DNA of 64,000 nt from Brevundimonas diminuta (GCF_022654015.1 NZ_CP073063.1:62001-126000); one strand, 5' to 3'; shown: positions 24,238 to 32,987, numbered from the stretch's first letter. The notes: a model not told the origin generated them from the sequence alone. Numbers and translations are program-made.

Positions 24238-25844
24238 CCGCCGCCAACCCCGCCGCAGATGGCGGGGCCCCTGTCGCGCAAAAGGGTCCCGTCGCCGGCC
24301 ATCCCGAAATCAACTGGACCATGCTGCTGCTGGGCTTCGCCGGCATGGTGGTGGGCCAGTTCATGGCCATTCTGGACATCCAGATCGTCGCCGCCTCCCT
24401 GCCCCAGATCCAGGCGGGGGTCGGCGCCTCGGCCGACGAGATCAGCTGGATCCAGACCGCCTATCTGATCCCCGAAGTGGTGATGATCCCGCTATCGGGC
24501 TTCCTGTCCCGGCTGTGGGGGACGCAGCGGCTGTTCCTAGTCTCCTGTGCCGGTTTCGTGCTGATGAGCGTCGCCACGGGCCTGTCGTCGTCGATCGACA
24601 TGATGATCCTGTTCCGAGCCGTCCAGGGCTTCGTGGGCGGGGCCATGATCCCGACCGTCTTCGCCGTCGCCTTCACCGCCTTTCCGCCCGACAAGCGCGT
24701 CACCGCCAGCGTGGTCATGGGCCTGATCGTCACCCTGGCGCCGACCGTCGGGCCAACGCTGGGCGGGCACCTGACAGAGTGGCTGAGCTGGCGATGGCTG
24801 TTCTTCATCAACGTCGGGCCGGGCCTGCTGGTGCTGTTTCTAGTCGGGCGCTACGGCAACTTCGACAAGGGCGATCCGTCGCTGGCAAAGGGCTTCGACT
24901 GGTGGGGCCTGGGCCTGATGGCGGCCTTTCTGATGTCGATGCAGTTCGTGCTGGAAGAGGGCGCCAAGAACGACTGGTTCGACGACACCCACATCCTTTT
25001 GCTGACCGTCGTGGCGGCGGTCGCCGGACCGATCTTCATCTGGCGGTCCCTGACCTATCGCCAGCCGATCGTGGAGTTGCGCGCATTCGGCAATCGCAAC
25101 TTCCTGGTCGGTTTCATCATGACCTTCATCGTCGGGTTCGCCCTGTTCGGCGGCACCTTCCTACTGCCGCTCTTCCTGGGCCGCGTGCTCGGCTATTCGT
25201 CGTCGGAGGTCGGCACCACCATGGTCGTGTCGGGCCTGGCCATGTTCGCCACCGGCCCCTTCGCCGGTCGACTGGTGCGCAAGCTGGATGCGCGGGTGCT
25301 GATGTTCGGCGGCTTCATGCTGTGCGCCTGGGGCATGTGGGAGGCGCGCGTCGTCACCGACGACTGGGGCTTCTGGAACTTCGCCTCGGTCCAGGCCTTC
25401 CGCGGCGTCGGCGTGATGCTGGCCATGATCGCGTCCCAGCAGGTGACGATGGCGACCCTGCCGCCGCACATGGTCAAGAACGCCTCGGGGCTGGTGAACC
25501 TGTCGCGCAACGTCGGCGGCGCCTTCGGCCTGGCGATCCTGAACACCAGCCTGACGTCCAACACCGCCCTGCACATGAGCGAACTGACCAGCGCCATCGG
25601 TCAGGGCGACCAGGCGATGCGCAACATGATGGCCGGCATGGCGCATCGGTTCTCCGGCTCCATCGACCCGGCCGCCTCGGCGATGAAGGCCATCTATGGA
25701 ATGTTGCAGAAACAGGCGACGACGATGGCGTTCGGCGACGCCTTCGCCCTGCTGGCCATCCTGTGCGCAGGCGCGGCCTTCGTCACCCTGGCCGCCCAGC
25801 CGGTGAAGGGCCAGGCCGGCGCCCCGCCCTCGGACGTCCACTGA
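24234..25844 (+). CDS. emrB: EmrB/QacA-family drug:proton antiporter (MFS, DHA2)
   Basis: A 536-residue transporter with about 14 transmembrane helices. The DHA2 signature is seen in FMAILDIQIVAASLPQIQ in helix 1. It also has RLWGTQRLFLVSCAGF, the motif-C-like GLIVTLAPTVGPTLGG and WRWLFFINVGPG. With EmrA it should expel hydrophobic toxicants or antibiotics. The GTG start at 24234 overlaps the emrA stop. The C-terminal region after the last helix is short. Confidence 0.93.
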   Translation: MTAANPAADGGAPVAQKGPVAGHPEINWTMLLLGFAGMVVGQFMAILDIQIVAASLPQIQAGVGASADEISWIQTAYLIPEVVMIPLSGFLSRLWGTQRLFLVSCAGFVLMSVATGLSSSIDMMILFRAVQGFVGGAMIPTVFAVAFTAFPPDKRVTASVVMGLIVTLAPTVGPTLGGHLTEWLSWRWLFFINVGPGLLVLFLVGRYGNFDKGDPSLAKGFDWWGLGLMAAFLMSMQFVLEEGAKNDWFDDTHILLLTVVAAVAGPIFIWRSLTYRQPIVELRAFGNRNFLVGFIMTFIVGFALFGGTFLLPLFLGRVLGYSSSEVGTTMVVSGLAMFATGPFAGRLVRKLDARVLMFGGFMLCAWGMWEARVVTDDWGFWNFASVQAFRGVGVMLAMIASQQVTMATLPPHMVKNASGLVNLSRNVGGAFGLAILNTSLTSNTALHMSELTSAIGQGDQAMRNMMAGMAHRFSGSIDPAASAMKAIYGMLQKQATTMAFGDAFALLAILCAGAAFVTLAAQPVKGQAGAPPSDVH

Positions 25845-26461
25845 TGGCGCGCCGTCTCGGACAGGTCGATGAACGCAAGAGCGAGGCGATCCTGGACGCC
25901 GCCGCGACCCTGTTCGCCGACAAGGGGCTGCAGGCCAAAATGGACGAGATCGCCAAACTGGCCGGCGTCTCCAAGCAGACGGTCTACAACCGCTTCGCCT
26001 CCAAGCTGGAGATCGCCCAGGCCCTGGCGTCAAAGCGGGTCGAAGACATCGTCGCCCCCCTGCGCGGCGCCGGCGATCCGCAGACGGTGCTGGAGGCCCT
26101 GGCCCTGACGCTGCTGAACCGGGTGTGCAGCGGCGACAAGGTCGGCTCGATGCGCGGGGTCGCCCTGGTCTCGGTCGAGGCGCCTGACATCGCCCACGCC
26201 ATCTATGAGGCCGGCCCGCGTCGCAGCCTGCGCGAACTGGCCGCCTGGCTGGCGGAACAGACGCGGCTGGGCCGGATGAGCGTCGCCGACCCGGAAGAGG
26301 CGGCCGAGATGTTCGCCGGCCTTGTGCTCGGCCACGGCCATCTGCGCGCCATGCTGGACGTGCCGCAGCTGGAGGCCGAGAAACGCCAAGGCCGCGCCAG
26401 AGAGGCTGCGCGCATCTTCATGGCCGCCCATCCGCCCGCCACGGCCGCCAAGACTTCCTGA
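25844..26461 (+). CDS. TetR-family repressor, probable regulator of emrAB
   Basis: A 205-residue TetR protein. The helix-turn-helix is KMDEIAKLAGVSKQTVYNRFASK, preceded by AILDAAATLFADKGLQ. The C-terminal ligand-binding domain resembles that of AefR/TetR_C regulators (RSLRELAAWLAEQTRLGRM). Its ATG overlaps the emrB TGA as TGATG, making it the third gene of the operon. The inverted repeat at 23093-23108 in the operon promoter is the likely binding site, giving autorepression. Confidence 0.9.
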   Translation: MARRLGQVDERKSEAILDAAATLFADKGLQAKMDEIAKLAGVSKQTVYNRFASKLEIAQALASKRVEDIVAPLRGAGDPQTVLEALALTLLNRVCSGDKVGSMRGVALVSVEAPDIAHAIYEAGPRRSLRELAAWLAEQTRLGRMSVADPEEAAEMFAGLVLGHGHLRAMLDVPQLEAEKRQGRAREAARIFMAAHPPATAAKTS

Positions 26462-26507
26462 GCCCGGCGCGCTACAGTCGCCCACCCTGTCGCTTGAGAC
26501 CGCCTTC

Positions 26508-27326
26508 ATGCTGATCCACCTGTCCTCCTGGCCCGAAATCGACGCGCGACTGAACGACGGCGGCCCGCTGTCAAAGACGGTGGTCGTGCCCATCGGCTCC
26601 AACGAGCAGCACGGGCCGACGGGGCTTCTGGGCACCGACTGGCTGTGCCCCGAGATCATCGCCCATGCGGCCGAAAAGACCGATGCGAACCTGATGGTAG
26701 CCCCGACGTTCAACATCGGCATGGCCCAGCATCACCTGGCCTTCGCCGGCACCATCAGCCTGCGCCCCTCGACCTTCATGGCCGCAATCACGGACTGGGT
26801 GTCGTCCCTGAACCGTCACGGGTTCGAGCGGATTTACTTCCTGAACGGTCACGGCGGCAATGTCGCCACCATCGAGGCGACGATCTCGGAAATCTACGCC
26901 GGGTGGAGCTTCGGCGCCCTCAAGCAGGGCGACGCCGCGCGTCGCCCGATAGGGAGCGAATATGCTCAGCCGCCCTTCATCCTGAAGCTGAAGAACTGGT
27001 GGGACCTGCCCGGCGTCAATGGCCTGTGCAACCGCCTGTTCCCGACCGGCCACGGCATGCACGCCACCCCGTCCGAGATCGCGGTCACGCAGGCCGCCTA
27101 TCCCGAGCGGATCAAGACCGCCGACTACAGCCCCCAGATCGCGCCGAACGGGCCGATCCGCGACGCCCTGGACTATCGCGCCCGCTTCCCGGACGGCCGA
27201 ATCGGCTCGGACCCGGCTCAGGCCAGCCCTGAGAAGGGCCAGCAGATCATCGACGCGGCGGTCCCCGCCCTGTTGAGTGACATCGCGGCCTTCGCCGCCG
27301 AGACCCAGCCGGGAGCGTCGCTCTGA
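26508..27326 (+). CDS. Creatininase-family amidohydrolase
   Basis: A 272-residue metal-dependent amidohydrolase. Family hallmarks are VVPIGSNEQHGPTGLLGTDWL (Glu and His ligands plus Asp), FLNGHGGNVATIEA, and GHGMHATPSEIAVT with a further ligand Glu. The family includes creatininase, MftE and FAPy deformylases, so creatinine itself need not be the substrate. ATG 26508 is chosen because the family N-terminus begins there. It lies 46 bases after tetR and may be read from the same transcript. Its stop overlaps the possible start of the phasin-like gene. Confidence 0.85.
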   Translation: MLIHLSSWPEIDARLNDGGPLSKTVVVPIGSNEQHGPTGLLGTDWLCPEIIAHAAEKTDANLMVAPTFNIGMAQHHLAFAGTISLRPSTFMAAITDWVSSLNRHGFERIYFLNGHGGNVATIEATISEIYAGWSFGALKQGDAARRPIGSEYAQPPFILKLKNWWDLPGVNGLCNRLFPTGHGMHATPSEIAVTQAAYPERIKTADYSPQIAPNGPIRDALDYRARFPDGRIGSDPAQASPEKGQQIIDAAVPALLSDIAAFAAETQPGASL

Positions 27327-27793
27327 CCCGCAGGACGCCCACAGCCGCCAGCGCCGCCGTCGTCGGCGCCGAGATCCTGGCCGCCTCGGCCGAGGTCATC
27401 GCGGCCCGCACCGGCCTGATGGCTGAGGGCCTGACCAGCGCCAAGGGGCAGGACTTCAAGGAGCTGTCGCTGATGAGTTCCGAGAAGACCGAGGCGATGT
27501 CCGCCTCCGCGGACGCCATGGCCGCCAGCGCCGGAGCCATCGGCCAGCGGCTGGGGCGCGCGGCGCTGGACGAGAGCGCTCATGCCCTGCGCGCGGCGGC
27601 GGCTTTGACCCAGGCCCGCACCCCGAGCCAGGCGGCCGAGGCCCAGTTCAGCTACGCGATGGGCTGGTGGAGCCGGGCGGCGACCCAGGCCATGACCCTG
27701 AACGGCGAACTGCTGAAGGCCCAGGCCGAGGCGCTGGCCCCGATCCACAAGACGGCGACGGCCAACGCGAAGCGATTGCGCAAGACGCGCTAG
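27323..27793 (+). CDS. Phasin-family protein (granule-associated), probable CTG start
   Basis: Phasin-like sequence, mainly helical and Ala-rich: ASAEVIAARTGLMAEGL, then QFSYAMGWWSRAATQAM and a basic C-terminus. Phasins coat PHA granules. The first ATG is at 27419, without a ribosome-binding site, and would remove the conserved-looking helix upstream. The frame is open back to 27281 with no ATG, GTG or TTG before 27419. The CTG at 27323 has a GGGAG element 7 bases upstream and overlaps the creatininase TGA as CTGA, so I propose it as the start (156 residues). The ATG at 27419 (124 residues) is the conservative alternative. Confidence 0.65.
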   Translation: MTRRTPTAASAAVVGAEILAASAEVIAARTGLMAEGLTSAKGQDFKELSLMSSEKTEAMSASADAMAASAGAIGQRLGRAALDESAHALRAAAALTQARTPSQAAEAQFSYAMGWWSRAATQAMTLNGELLKAQAEALAPIHKTATANAKRLRKTR

Positions 27794-28404
27794 GCCGGCT
27801 CCACCAGCTTCAGCTTGGGCTTCTTGACCTTCGCAGGCTTGGCCGGACGCTCGGCCTTTTTGGCCGCCTTCTCGGCCTTGCGCGCTTCCTTCTCGGCCGC
27901 CTTCAGCGCCTTCTTGGCGGCCTTGGCCTCGGCCTTGGCGGCGTCGGGAGCGGCGTCGGCGGCGGCGGCCAGATCGGCCAGCTGATTGAGGAAGGTGTCG
28001 CGCTGGCCCTTCGGCAGCAGGGCCATGATCCGCCTGTCGGCGGCCTCGACCAGCGGCCGCGCGGCCTCCAGACGGTCGGCGCCCTCAGCCGACAGACGCA
28101 CCGCCTTGGCGCGGGCGTCCAGGGTCGAGCGTTCCCGCTCCAGCAGGCCCTTGCTGGTCATGCGCGTGACCAGATCGGCCAGGGTCGAGCGGTCGATGCC
28201 GGTCATCCGCACCAGTTCGGTCTGGGTCAGACCGGCCTTGATCGACACCGCCTCCAGCACCGCGAACTGGCGCTGGGTCAGGCCGTCAGCGCCGGTCTCC
28301 TCGGCATAGATGTCGAGCGCCAGCTGCAGGGCGCGGTGCATCAGGTGGCTGGGCGAGGTGGCCAGGGGGCCGACCTTCCTTGCCGCTTTCCCCGCCTTCA
28401 CCAT
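27790..28404 (-). CDS. MarR-family regulator with a Lys/Ala-rich histone-H1-like tail
   Basis: A 204-residue winged-helix protein. The MarR core (about residues 15-145) has LTQTELVRMTGIDRSTLADLVTRM and the wing RSTLDARAKAVRL. The last 50 residues are almost only Lys, Ala, Glu and Pro (for example AEAKAAKKALKAAEKEARKA and KPAKVKKPKLKL), resembling bacterial H1-like DNA-compacting tails. This is unusual for MarR and suggests nonspecific DNA binding or nucleoid association. ATG 28404 is chosen for fit to the family. Its stop codon shares CTAG with the convergent phasin-like gene. Confidence 0.83.
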   Translation of the reverse strand: MVKAGKAARKVGPLATSPSHLMHRALQLALDIYAEETGADGLTQRQFAVLEAVSIKAGLTQTELVRMTGIDRSTLADLVTRMTSKGLLERERSTLDARAKAVRLSAEGADRLEAARPLVEAADRRIMALLPKGQRDTFLNQLADLAAAADAAPDAAKAEAKAAKKALKAAEKEARKAEKAAKKAERPAKPAKVKKPKLKLVEPA

Positions 28405-28502
28405 CGCGCCGCTCCCCTGAAGTTTCGTCCGAACACGTATCAGCTCTGCTTTACGATTTGACGGGGAAAGCGCGTCGGTTCCGTGACAGTTCCGCTTGGT
28501 CC

Positions 28503-29123
28503 CTAGAGCCCGGTGTCGGGCGAGACGGGGGCCGGCTCGTCGTCCTTGATCAGGTGTTTCATGATGAAGAAGACCTGCGAGACGCCGAACACGGCCGAGG
28601 CGATCCACAGGCCGCCGCGGAAGGCGACCCAAGTATCATCGGACTGGGTGCGCCAGACGATCTCGTTGACGATGCAGACGCCCGCGAAATACAGGCCGTA
28701 ACGCAGGGTCAGCCCGCGCCAGCCCGCGTCGGTGATGCGGATCGCCTCGCCCAGCAGATATTTGAACGGATAGCGGTTCAGCGGCAGCGATCCCAACAGC
28801 ACGACCGCCAGCAGGCCGTTCTGGATCGACAGCTTGATCTTCAACAGGTTCGGATCGTGGAAGACGATGGTCAGCACGCCGAAGATCAGGGCGAAGCCGC
28901 CGGTCAGCAGCGGCAGGGGCGCCAGCCGACGCTCGACCACATAGCCGACGATCAGGGCGATCAGCGAGGCGCCGACCAGGACCCAGGTCGCCTGAACCAG
29001 GGCTTCCTGCCCGTCCAGACCGCGCGCGAACCGGTTGATCGCATAGGCGGCCATGAAGGCCACGAGGGCGCCGAAATCTACGGCTTGGCGGATGTTGGAA
29101 GCCTTTTTCGGCGTCTCGGTCAT
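28503..29123 (-). CDS. yciB: Inner-membrane septation protein A family (YciB/IspZ)
   Basis: A 206-residue protein with about six membrane helices. Typical YciB stretches are VDFGALVAFMAAYAI, LLTGGFALIFGVLTIVFHDPN, KIKLSIQNGLLAVVLLGSL and FGVSQVFFIMKHL. YciB is needed for normal cell envelope and division in enterobacteria; its biochemical role is unclear. It starts 1 base after the ftsY stop and is surely cotranscribed with it, an order conserved in alphaproteobacteria. Confidence 0.93.
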   Translation of the reverse strand: MTETPKKASNIRQAVDFGALVAFMAAYAINRFARGLDGQEALVQATWVLVGASLIALIVGYVVERRLAPLPLLTGGFALIFGVLTIVFHDPNLLKIKLSIQNGLLAVVLLGSLPLNRYPFKYLLGEAIRITDAGWRGLTLRYGLYFAGVCIVNEIVWRTQSDDTWVAFRGGLWIASAVFGVSQVFFIMKHLIKDDEPAPVSPDTGL

Positions 29124-29124
29124 G

Positions 29125-30060
29125 TCAGTCTTCCAGTCCCACCAGCGAGCGGGAGAAGGCGCGGGCGTCGAACGGTTGCAGGTCCTCGACCCCTTCGCCG
29201 ACGCCGATCAGCATCAGGGGGGCGTCGGACGCCTGGGCCACCGGCACCAGCACGCCGCCGCGCGCCGTGCCGTCCAGCTTGGTCATAACCACGCCGGTCA
29301 CGAAGGCGGTGCGGCCGAAGATCTGTTCCTGGGCCAGGGCGTTGCGGCCGACGGTGGCGTCCAGCACCAGCAGGGTGTCGTGCGGCGCCTCGGGATCGAC
29401 CTTCTTCAGCACGCGGACGATCTTGAGCAGTTCGTCCATCAGGGCGGACTTGTTCTGAAGCCGGCCGGCGGTGTCGATCAGGACCACGTCATAGCCTTCG
29501 GCCCGCGCCTTGGTATAGGCGTCGAAGGCCAGGCCCGCGGCATCGGCGCCGTCGCGACGGCTTTCGAAGTCGGCGCCCGAGCGCTCGGCCCAGACCTTCA
29601 GCTGTTCGCGCGCGGCGGCGCGGAAGGTGTCGCCGGCGACGATCATCACCTTGGCGCCCTTGCCCGTCAGATCGGCGGCGATCTTGCCGAGCGTCGTGGT
29701 CTTGCCCGAGCCGTTCACGCCGACGAACAGGACGACATAGGGTTTGGGGCCGTTCAGCGGGTCGAAGGTCGCCTGGCGGGGCGACAGTTCGGCGGCGACC
29801 GCCTCGGCCAGGGCTTCCTTGACTTCGCGTTCGGGCGCGTCCTTGCCGAACTTCAGGGTGCGGAACCGCTCGACGATCCGGGCCGAGGCGGCGGGCCCCA
29901 GATCGCTTTCCAGCAGATGCTCCTCCAGCTGTTCGAGGGACGCCTCGGACAGAGGCTCCTTGACGAAGGTGGCGACGACCTGATCGGTCATCTGTCTGGA
30001 GGAGCGCGAGAGCCCAGCGGACAGGCGCTGGAACCAGCCCTTTTTCGGCGTGTCGTTCAT
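29125..30060 (-). CDS. ftsY: Signal recognition particle receptor FtsY
   Basis: A 311-residue SRP receptor GTPase that docks Ffh-ribosome complexes at the membrane. NG-domain motifs are present: G1 GVNGSGKTTTLGKIA, DTFRAAAREQL, LIDTAGR, and G4 TKLDGTARGG, followed by GVGEGVEDLQPFD. The acidic A domain seen in E. coli is missing. Instead a short basic leader (KKGWFQRLSAGLSRSSRQM) probably contacts membrane lipid, as in other short alphaproteobacterial FtsY proteins. Confidence 0.96.
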   Translation of the reverse strand: MNDTPKKGWFQRLSAGLSRSSRQMTDQVVATFVKEPLSEASLEQLEEHLLESDLGPAASARIVERFRTLKFGKDAPEREVKEALAEAVAAELSPRQATFDPLNGPKPYVVLFVGVNGSGKTTTLGKIAADLTGKGAKVMIVAGDTFRAAAREQLKVWAERSGADFESRRDGADAAGLAFDAYTKARAEGYDVVLIDTAGRLQNKSALMDELLKIVRVLKKVDPEAPHDTLLVLDATVGRNALAQEQIFGRTAFVTGVVMTKLDGTARGGVLVPVAQASDAPLMLIGVGEGVEDLQPFDARAFSRSLVGLED

Positions 30061-30122
30061 GCAATGGCTTTAGCGGGGGCGAAGGCCAACGTCATCCGCA
30101 TTCGCGAAGGTCGCCCGCGACG

Positions 30123-30175
30123 TTTCAGACGATCGGCGACAAAAACACCGTCTAATTCGTCTAATTGGTCTGAAA
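30123..30175. promoter_or_regulatory. Repeat cluster: 8-bp inverted repeat and 9-bp tandem repeats upstream of ftsY
   Basis: TTTCAGAC (30123-30130) and GTCTGAAA (30168-30175) are exact inverted copies. Between them CGTCTAATT is repeated twice in tandem (30149-30157, 30158-30166) and a third variant, GGTCTGAAA (30167-30175), continues the 9-base period. It lies 63-115 bases upstream of the ftsY start. It looks like a multi-site protein-binding region; the protein is unknown. Confidence 0.4.
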
Positions 30176-30313
30176 TCGGGGCCTCCCTGTCAGCGTGAGT
30201 GCGAAGGGCGGGGATTATAGATGCGGGTGAAACGGACGACGGCGGAAAGCGTCGAGAAATCGGCAGGACGTTGAAATCGTTACGAACTGATCAGCGTCAT
30301 TGAGATGGCTGTC

Positions 30314-30441
30314 GTCATTCCGGGGCGTCCGAAGGACGAACCCGGAACCCAGGGGAAGCGCATCGGGCGTTGGATGGGGGCGAGCAACGCGCATGTGGCC
30401 CTGGGTTCCGGGTTCTTCGCTGCGCTCCGCCCCGGAACGAC
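30314..30441. repeat. Long inverted-repeat element (about 128 bp, REP/MITE-like)
   Basis: The outer arms are GTCATTCCGGGGCG (starting 30314) and CGCCCCGGAACGAC (ending 30441). The inner arms GAACCCGGAACCCAGGG (ending 30354) and CCCTGGGTTCCGGGTTC (starting 30399) match perfectly. The short segments between outer and inner arms are themselves hairpin-like (TCCGAAGGAC; TTCGCTGCGCTCCG). There is no open reading frame. The structure and intergenic place fit a dispersed palindromic repeat. Confidence 0.8.
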
Positions 30442-30502
30442 GAACTGAGGGGCTTATTCTTCTCGAATGTCGATTGAGCCCAGTCTTGGGTCAACGTGCG
30501 TC

Positions 30503-30551
30503 GGACCCGTCGCCTTCGGCGCCGCTGGGTCCCCCGGTCGCTTCGCGCCGG
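30503..30551. repeat. Paired small hairpins, partial repeat element
   Basis: GGACCC (30503-30508) pairs with GGGTCC (30527-30532), with GCCTTCGGC between them. CCGG...GCGCCGG follows at 30534-30551 and leads into GAGGATGACG, the same end sequence seen in the element at 35370-35472. It is probably a truncated member of that repeat family. Confidence 0.45.
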
Positions 30552-30659
30552 AGGATGACGAAAGCGCATGAGCGGTTCGCGCAGAGTTTCCGTCCCTTCA
30601 TCATTCGCGCCTATATGAAGGCCGACGACCGGCGCGGGCCGGGTGATGCGGACGATCCG

Positions 30660-32702
30660 ATGGCTGATGCTCTGTTCCATTCTCCCAAGACCCACGGCTT
30701 CGTGCGCGTGGCGGCGGCGACACCGGTCAGTCATGTGGGCGACCCCAGGGCGAACGGGCAAGAGCACGTCGCGCTGATCCGTCAGGCGGGCGAGCAGGGC
30801 GTGAACCTGATGGTCTTCCCCGAGCTGTCGCTGTCGGCCTATGCGATCGACGATCTGCATATGCAGGGGGCGCTGCTGGACGAGGTCGAGCGGCAGATCG
30901 CCGTGGTCGCGGAGGCGACGGCCGAGGCGGACGTCGTGGCGGTGGTCGGGGCGCCGATCCGCAACGGCGACGCCCTGTATAACTGCGCCGTGGTGATCGG
31001 GGCCGGCGAGGTTCTGGGCGTCGTGCCCAAGACCTATCTGCCCAACTACCGCGAATACTATGAGAAACGCTGGTTCGCGCCGGCAACGGCGCGCGCCGAG
31101 GACGTCATCGCGCTGAACGGCGAGACGGTGGACTTCGCGCCGGGCCTGCTGTTCGAGGCGGTGAACCGGCCGGGCTTCGTCTTCTCGGTCGAGATTTGCG
31201 AGGACTATTGGGCGCCGCTGCCGCCCTCGACGCGGGCCGCATTGGCGGGTGCGCGGATCCTGCTGAACCTGTCGGCGTCCAACATCGTCATCGGCAAGGC
31301 GGACGAGCGGGCGATGCTGAGCGCCAGCCATTCGGCACGCACCCTGTCGGCCTATGTCTTCGCCGCCTCGGGCTGGGGCGAGAGCACCACCGACCTGGCC
31401 TGGGACGGACAGGCGACGATCCATGAACTGGGGTCGAAACTGGCCGAGGGCGAGCGGTTCGCCCTGGAGAGCCACCTGACGATCGCCGACGTGGACGTGG
31501 ACCGGATCGGGCTGGACCGGTTGCGCAACGGCACCTTCGCCGAATGCGCGAGAAACGAAGGCGAGGCGGCGACCGTCGTGCCCTTCATGACGCGCGAGGA
31601 TCATGAGGCCAGCGAGCTGATCCGGCCGCTGGACCGGTTCCCCTTCGTGCCGGACGACGCCGGGCGGCTGGATCAGGACTGCTATGAGGCGTTCAATATC
31701 CAGGTGCAGGGGCTGATGCGCCGCATGACGGCGACCGGCGCCAAGTCGCTGGTGATCGGCGTGTCCGGCGGGCTGGATTCGACCCAGGCCCTGCTGGTCG
31801 CGTGCCGCGCCTTCGACCGGCTGGATCTGCCGCGGACCAATATCCTAGGCTTCACCATGCCGGGGTTCGCGACCTCCGACGGGACGAAATCGAATGCCTG
31901 GGCGCTGATGACCGCGCTGGGCGTCACAGGCGCAGAGATCGACATCCGCCCCGCCGCCGAACAGATGTTCAAGGACATCGGCCACCCCTATGCCGAGGGT
32001 CAGCCGGTGCACGACATCACCTTCGAGAACGTGCAGGCGGGCCTGAGGACCGACTATCTGTTCCGGCTGGCGAACCAGCACAGGGCCTTCGTGCTGGGGA
32101 CCGGGGACCTGTCGGAACTGGCGCTGGGCTGGGCCACATACGGCGTCGGCGACCATATGAGCCATTACAACGTCAACGGCGGGGTGGCGAAGACGTTGAT
32201 CCGGCATCTGATCCGCTGGGTGGCGGCGGGCGATCTGATCGGCGCGGGCGCGCGCGACACGCTGCACGCCATTCTGGACACGGAGATATCGCCTGAACTG
32301 GTGCCGGCCAAAGACGGGGTGATCCAGTCGACGGAAGGGACCGTCGGCCCCTATGCGCTGAACGACTTCTTCCTGTTCTACATCAGCCGGTTCGGGATGA
32401 CCCCGTCCAAGGTCGCCTTCCTGGCGCATCAGGCCTGGGGCGATGCGGGCGCAGGGCATTGGCCGGCGAATACGCCGGACGACGAAAAGGTCGAATACGA
32501 TCTGGCGACGATCAAGGGCTGGCTGCGGAAGTTCCTGATCCGCTTCTTCCAGACCGCCCAGTTCAAGCGCTCGGCCCTGCCGAACGGACCAAAGGTGGTC
32601 ACCGGCGGATCGCTGTCGCCGCGCGGCGACTGGCGCGCGCCGTCGGACGGCAATGCGCGGGTGTGGCTGGACGAGCTGGACGCAAACGTGCCGGACGCCT
32701 GA
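30660..32702 (+). CDS. nadE: Glutamine-dependent NAD+ synthetase
   Basis: A 680-residue two-domain enzyme making NAD from deamido-NAD, ATP and glutamine. The N-terminal nitrilase-type glutaminase has the Glu-Lys-Cys triad in [30 protein letters not shown] and VEICEDYW. The C-terminal synthetase domain has the PP-loop [21 protein letters not shown] and [14 protein letters not shown]. The length matches the long actinobacterial-type NadE (about 680 residues) when ATG 30660 is used. Earlier in-frame ATGs at 30615 and 30555 would add residues derived from repeat DNA. Confidence 0.94.
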   Translation: MADALFHSPKTHGFVRVAAATPVSHVGDPRANGQEHVALIRQAGEQGVNLMVFPELSLSAYAIDDLHMQGALLDEVERQIAVVAEATAEADVVAVVGAPIRNGDALYNCAVVIGAGEVLGVVPKTYLPNYREYYEKRWFAPATARAEDVIALNGETVDFAPGLLFEAVNRPGFVFSVEICEDYWAPLPPSTRAALAGARILLNLSASNIVIGKADERAMLSASHSARTLSAYVFAASGWGESTTDLAWDGQATIHELGSKLAEGERFALESHLTIADVDVDRIGLDRLRNGTFAECARNEGEAATVVPFMTREDHEASELIRPLDRFPFVPDDAGRLDQDCYEAFNIQVQGLMRRMTATGAKSLVIGVSGGLDSTQALLVACRAFDRLDLPRTNILGFTMPGFATSDGTKSNAWALMTALGVTGAEIDIRPAAEQMFKDIGHPYAEGQPVHDITFENVQAGLRTDYLFRLANQHRAFVLGTGDLSELALGWATYGVGDHMSHYNVNGGVAKTLIRHLIRWVAAGDLIGAGARDTLHAILDTEISPELVPAKDGVIQSTEGTVGPYALNDFFLFYISRFGMTPSKVAFLAHQAWGDAGAGHWPANTPDDEKVEYDLATIKGWLRKFLIRFFQTAQFKRSALPNGPKVVTGGSLSPRGDWRAPSDGNARVWLDELDANVPDA

Positions 32703-32762
32703 AAGCGAAATCCCTTACTTGCCGTATGGATATTCGCGGCGGTGGCCGTTAGAAGCTTGGCC

Positions 32763-32987
32763 ATGGCCGACGACGTGACCAAAGACTCTAACGGCAACAT
32801 CCTGGCCGACGGCGACAGCGTGACCCTGATCAAGGATCTGAAGGTCAAGGGATCGGGCGGGGTGACGCTGAAGCGCGGGACGCTGGTCAAGAACATCCGC
32901 CTGACCGGCGATGCGGACGAGATCGAGGCCAATGTGGAGAAGGTGCGCGGCCTGGTCCTGCGGACCGAGTTCGTGAAGAAGGCCTGA
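32763..32987 (+). CDS. Short PhnA/YjdM-like protein (C-terminal domain only)
   Basis: A 74-residue protein matching the C-terminal domain of PhnA/Yjd[39 protein letters not shown] and [10 protein letters not shown]. The zinc-ribbon N-terminal domain of full-length YjdM is missing. Despite the name, YjdM is not required for phosphonate use in E. coli, and its role is unknown. It lies 60 bases after nadE and 41 before the COG0523 GTPase on the same strand. Confidence 0.82.
   Translation: MADDVTKDSNGNILADGDSVTLIKDLKVKGSGGVTLKRGTLVKNIRLTGDADEIEANVEKVRGLVLRTEFVKKA

Larger units (their letters stand above)
30061..30659. other. Long intergenic region upstream of ftsY and nadE, rich in repeats
   Basis: About 600 bases without a convincing gene. 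It holds an operator-like repeat cluster (30123-30175), a long inverted-repeat element (30314-30441) and further hairpins (30503-30551), then the leader of nadE. Both flanking genes point away, so their promoters must lie here. A frame continuous with nadE runs through part of it but crosses the repeat, so I reject it as coding. Confidence 0.7.

Noticed and set aside
24515..25843. A long N-terminal extension of the TetR gene
   Set aside because: It overlaps emrB out of frame and has an Arg-rich nonsense composition. ATG 25844 overlaps the emrB stop and gives a normal TetR protein.
28470..28495. Two GTTCC elements upstream of the MarR gene as stress-sigma promoters
   Set aside because: The best alignment gives CGCT instead of CGTT in the -10 position, too weak to list.
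30300..30659. An N-terminal extension of nadE
   Set aside because: It crosses an inverted-repeat element, and ATG 30660 gives the usual 680-residue enzyme.
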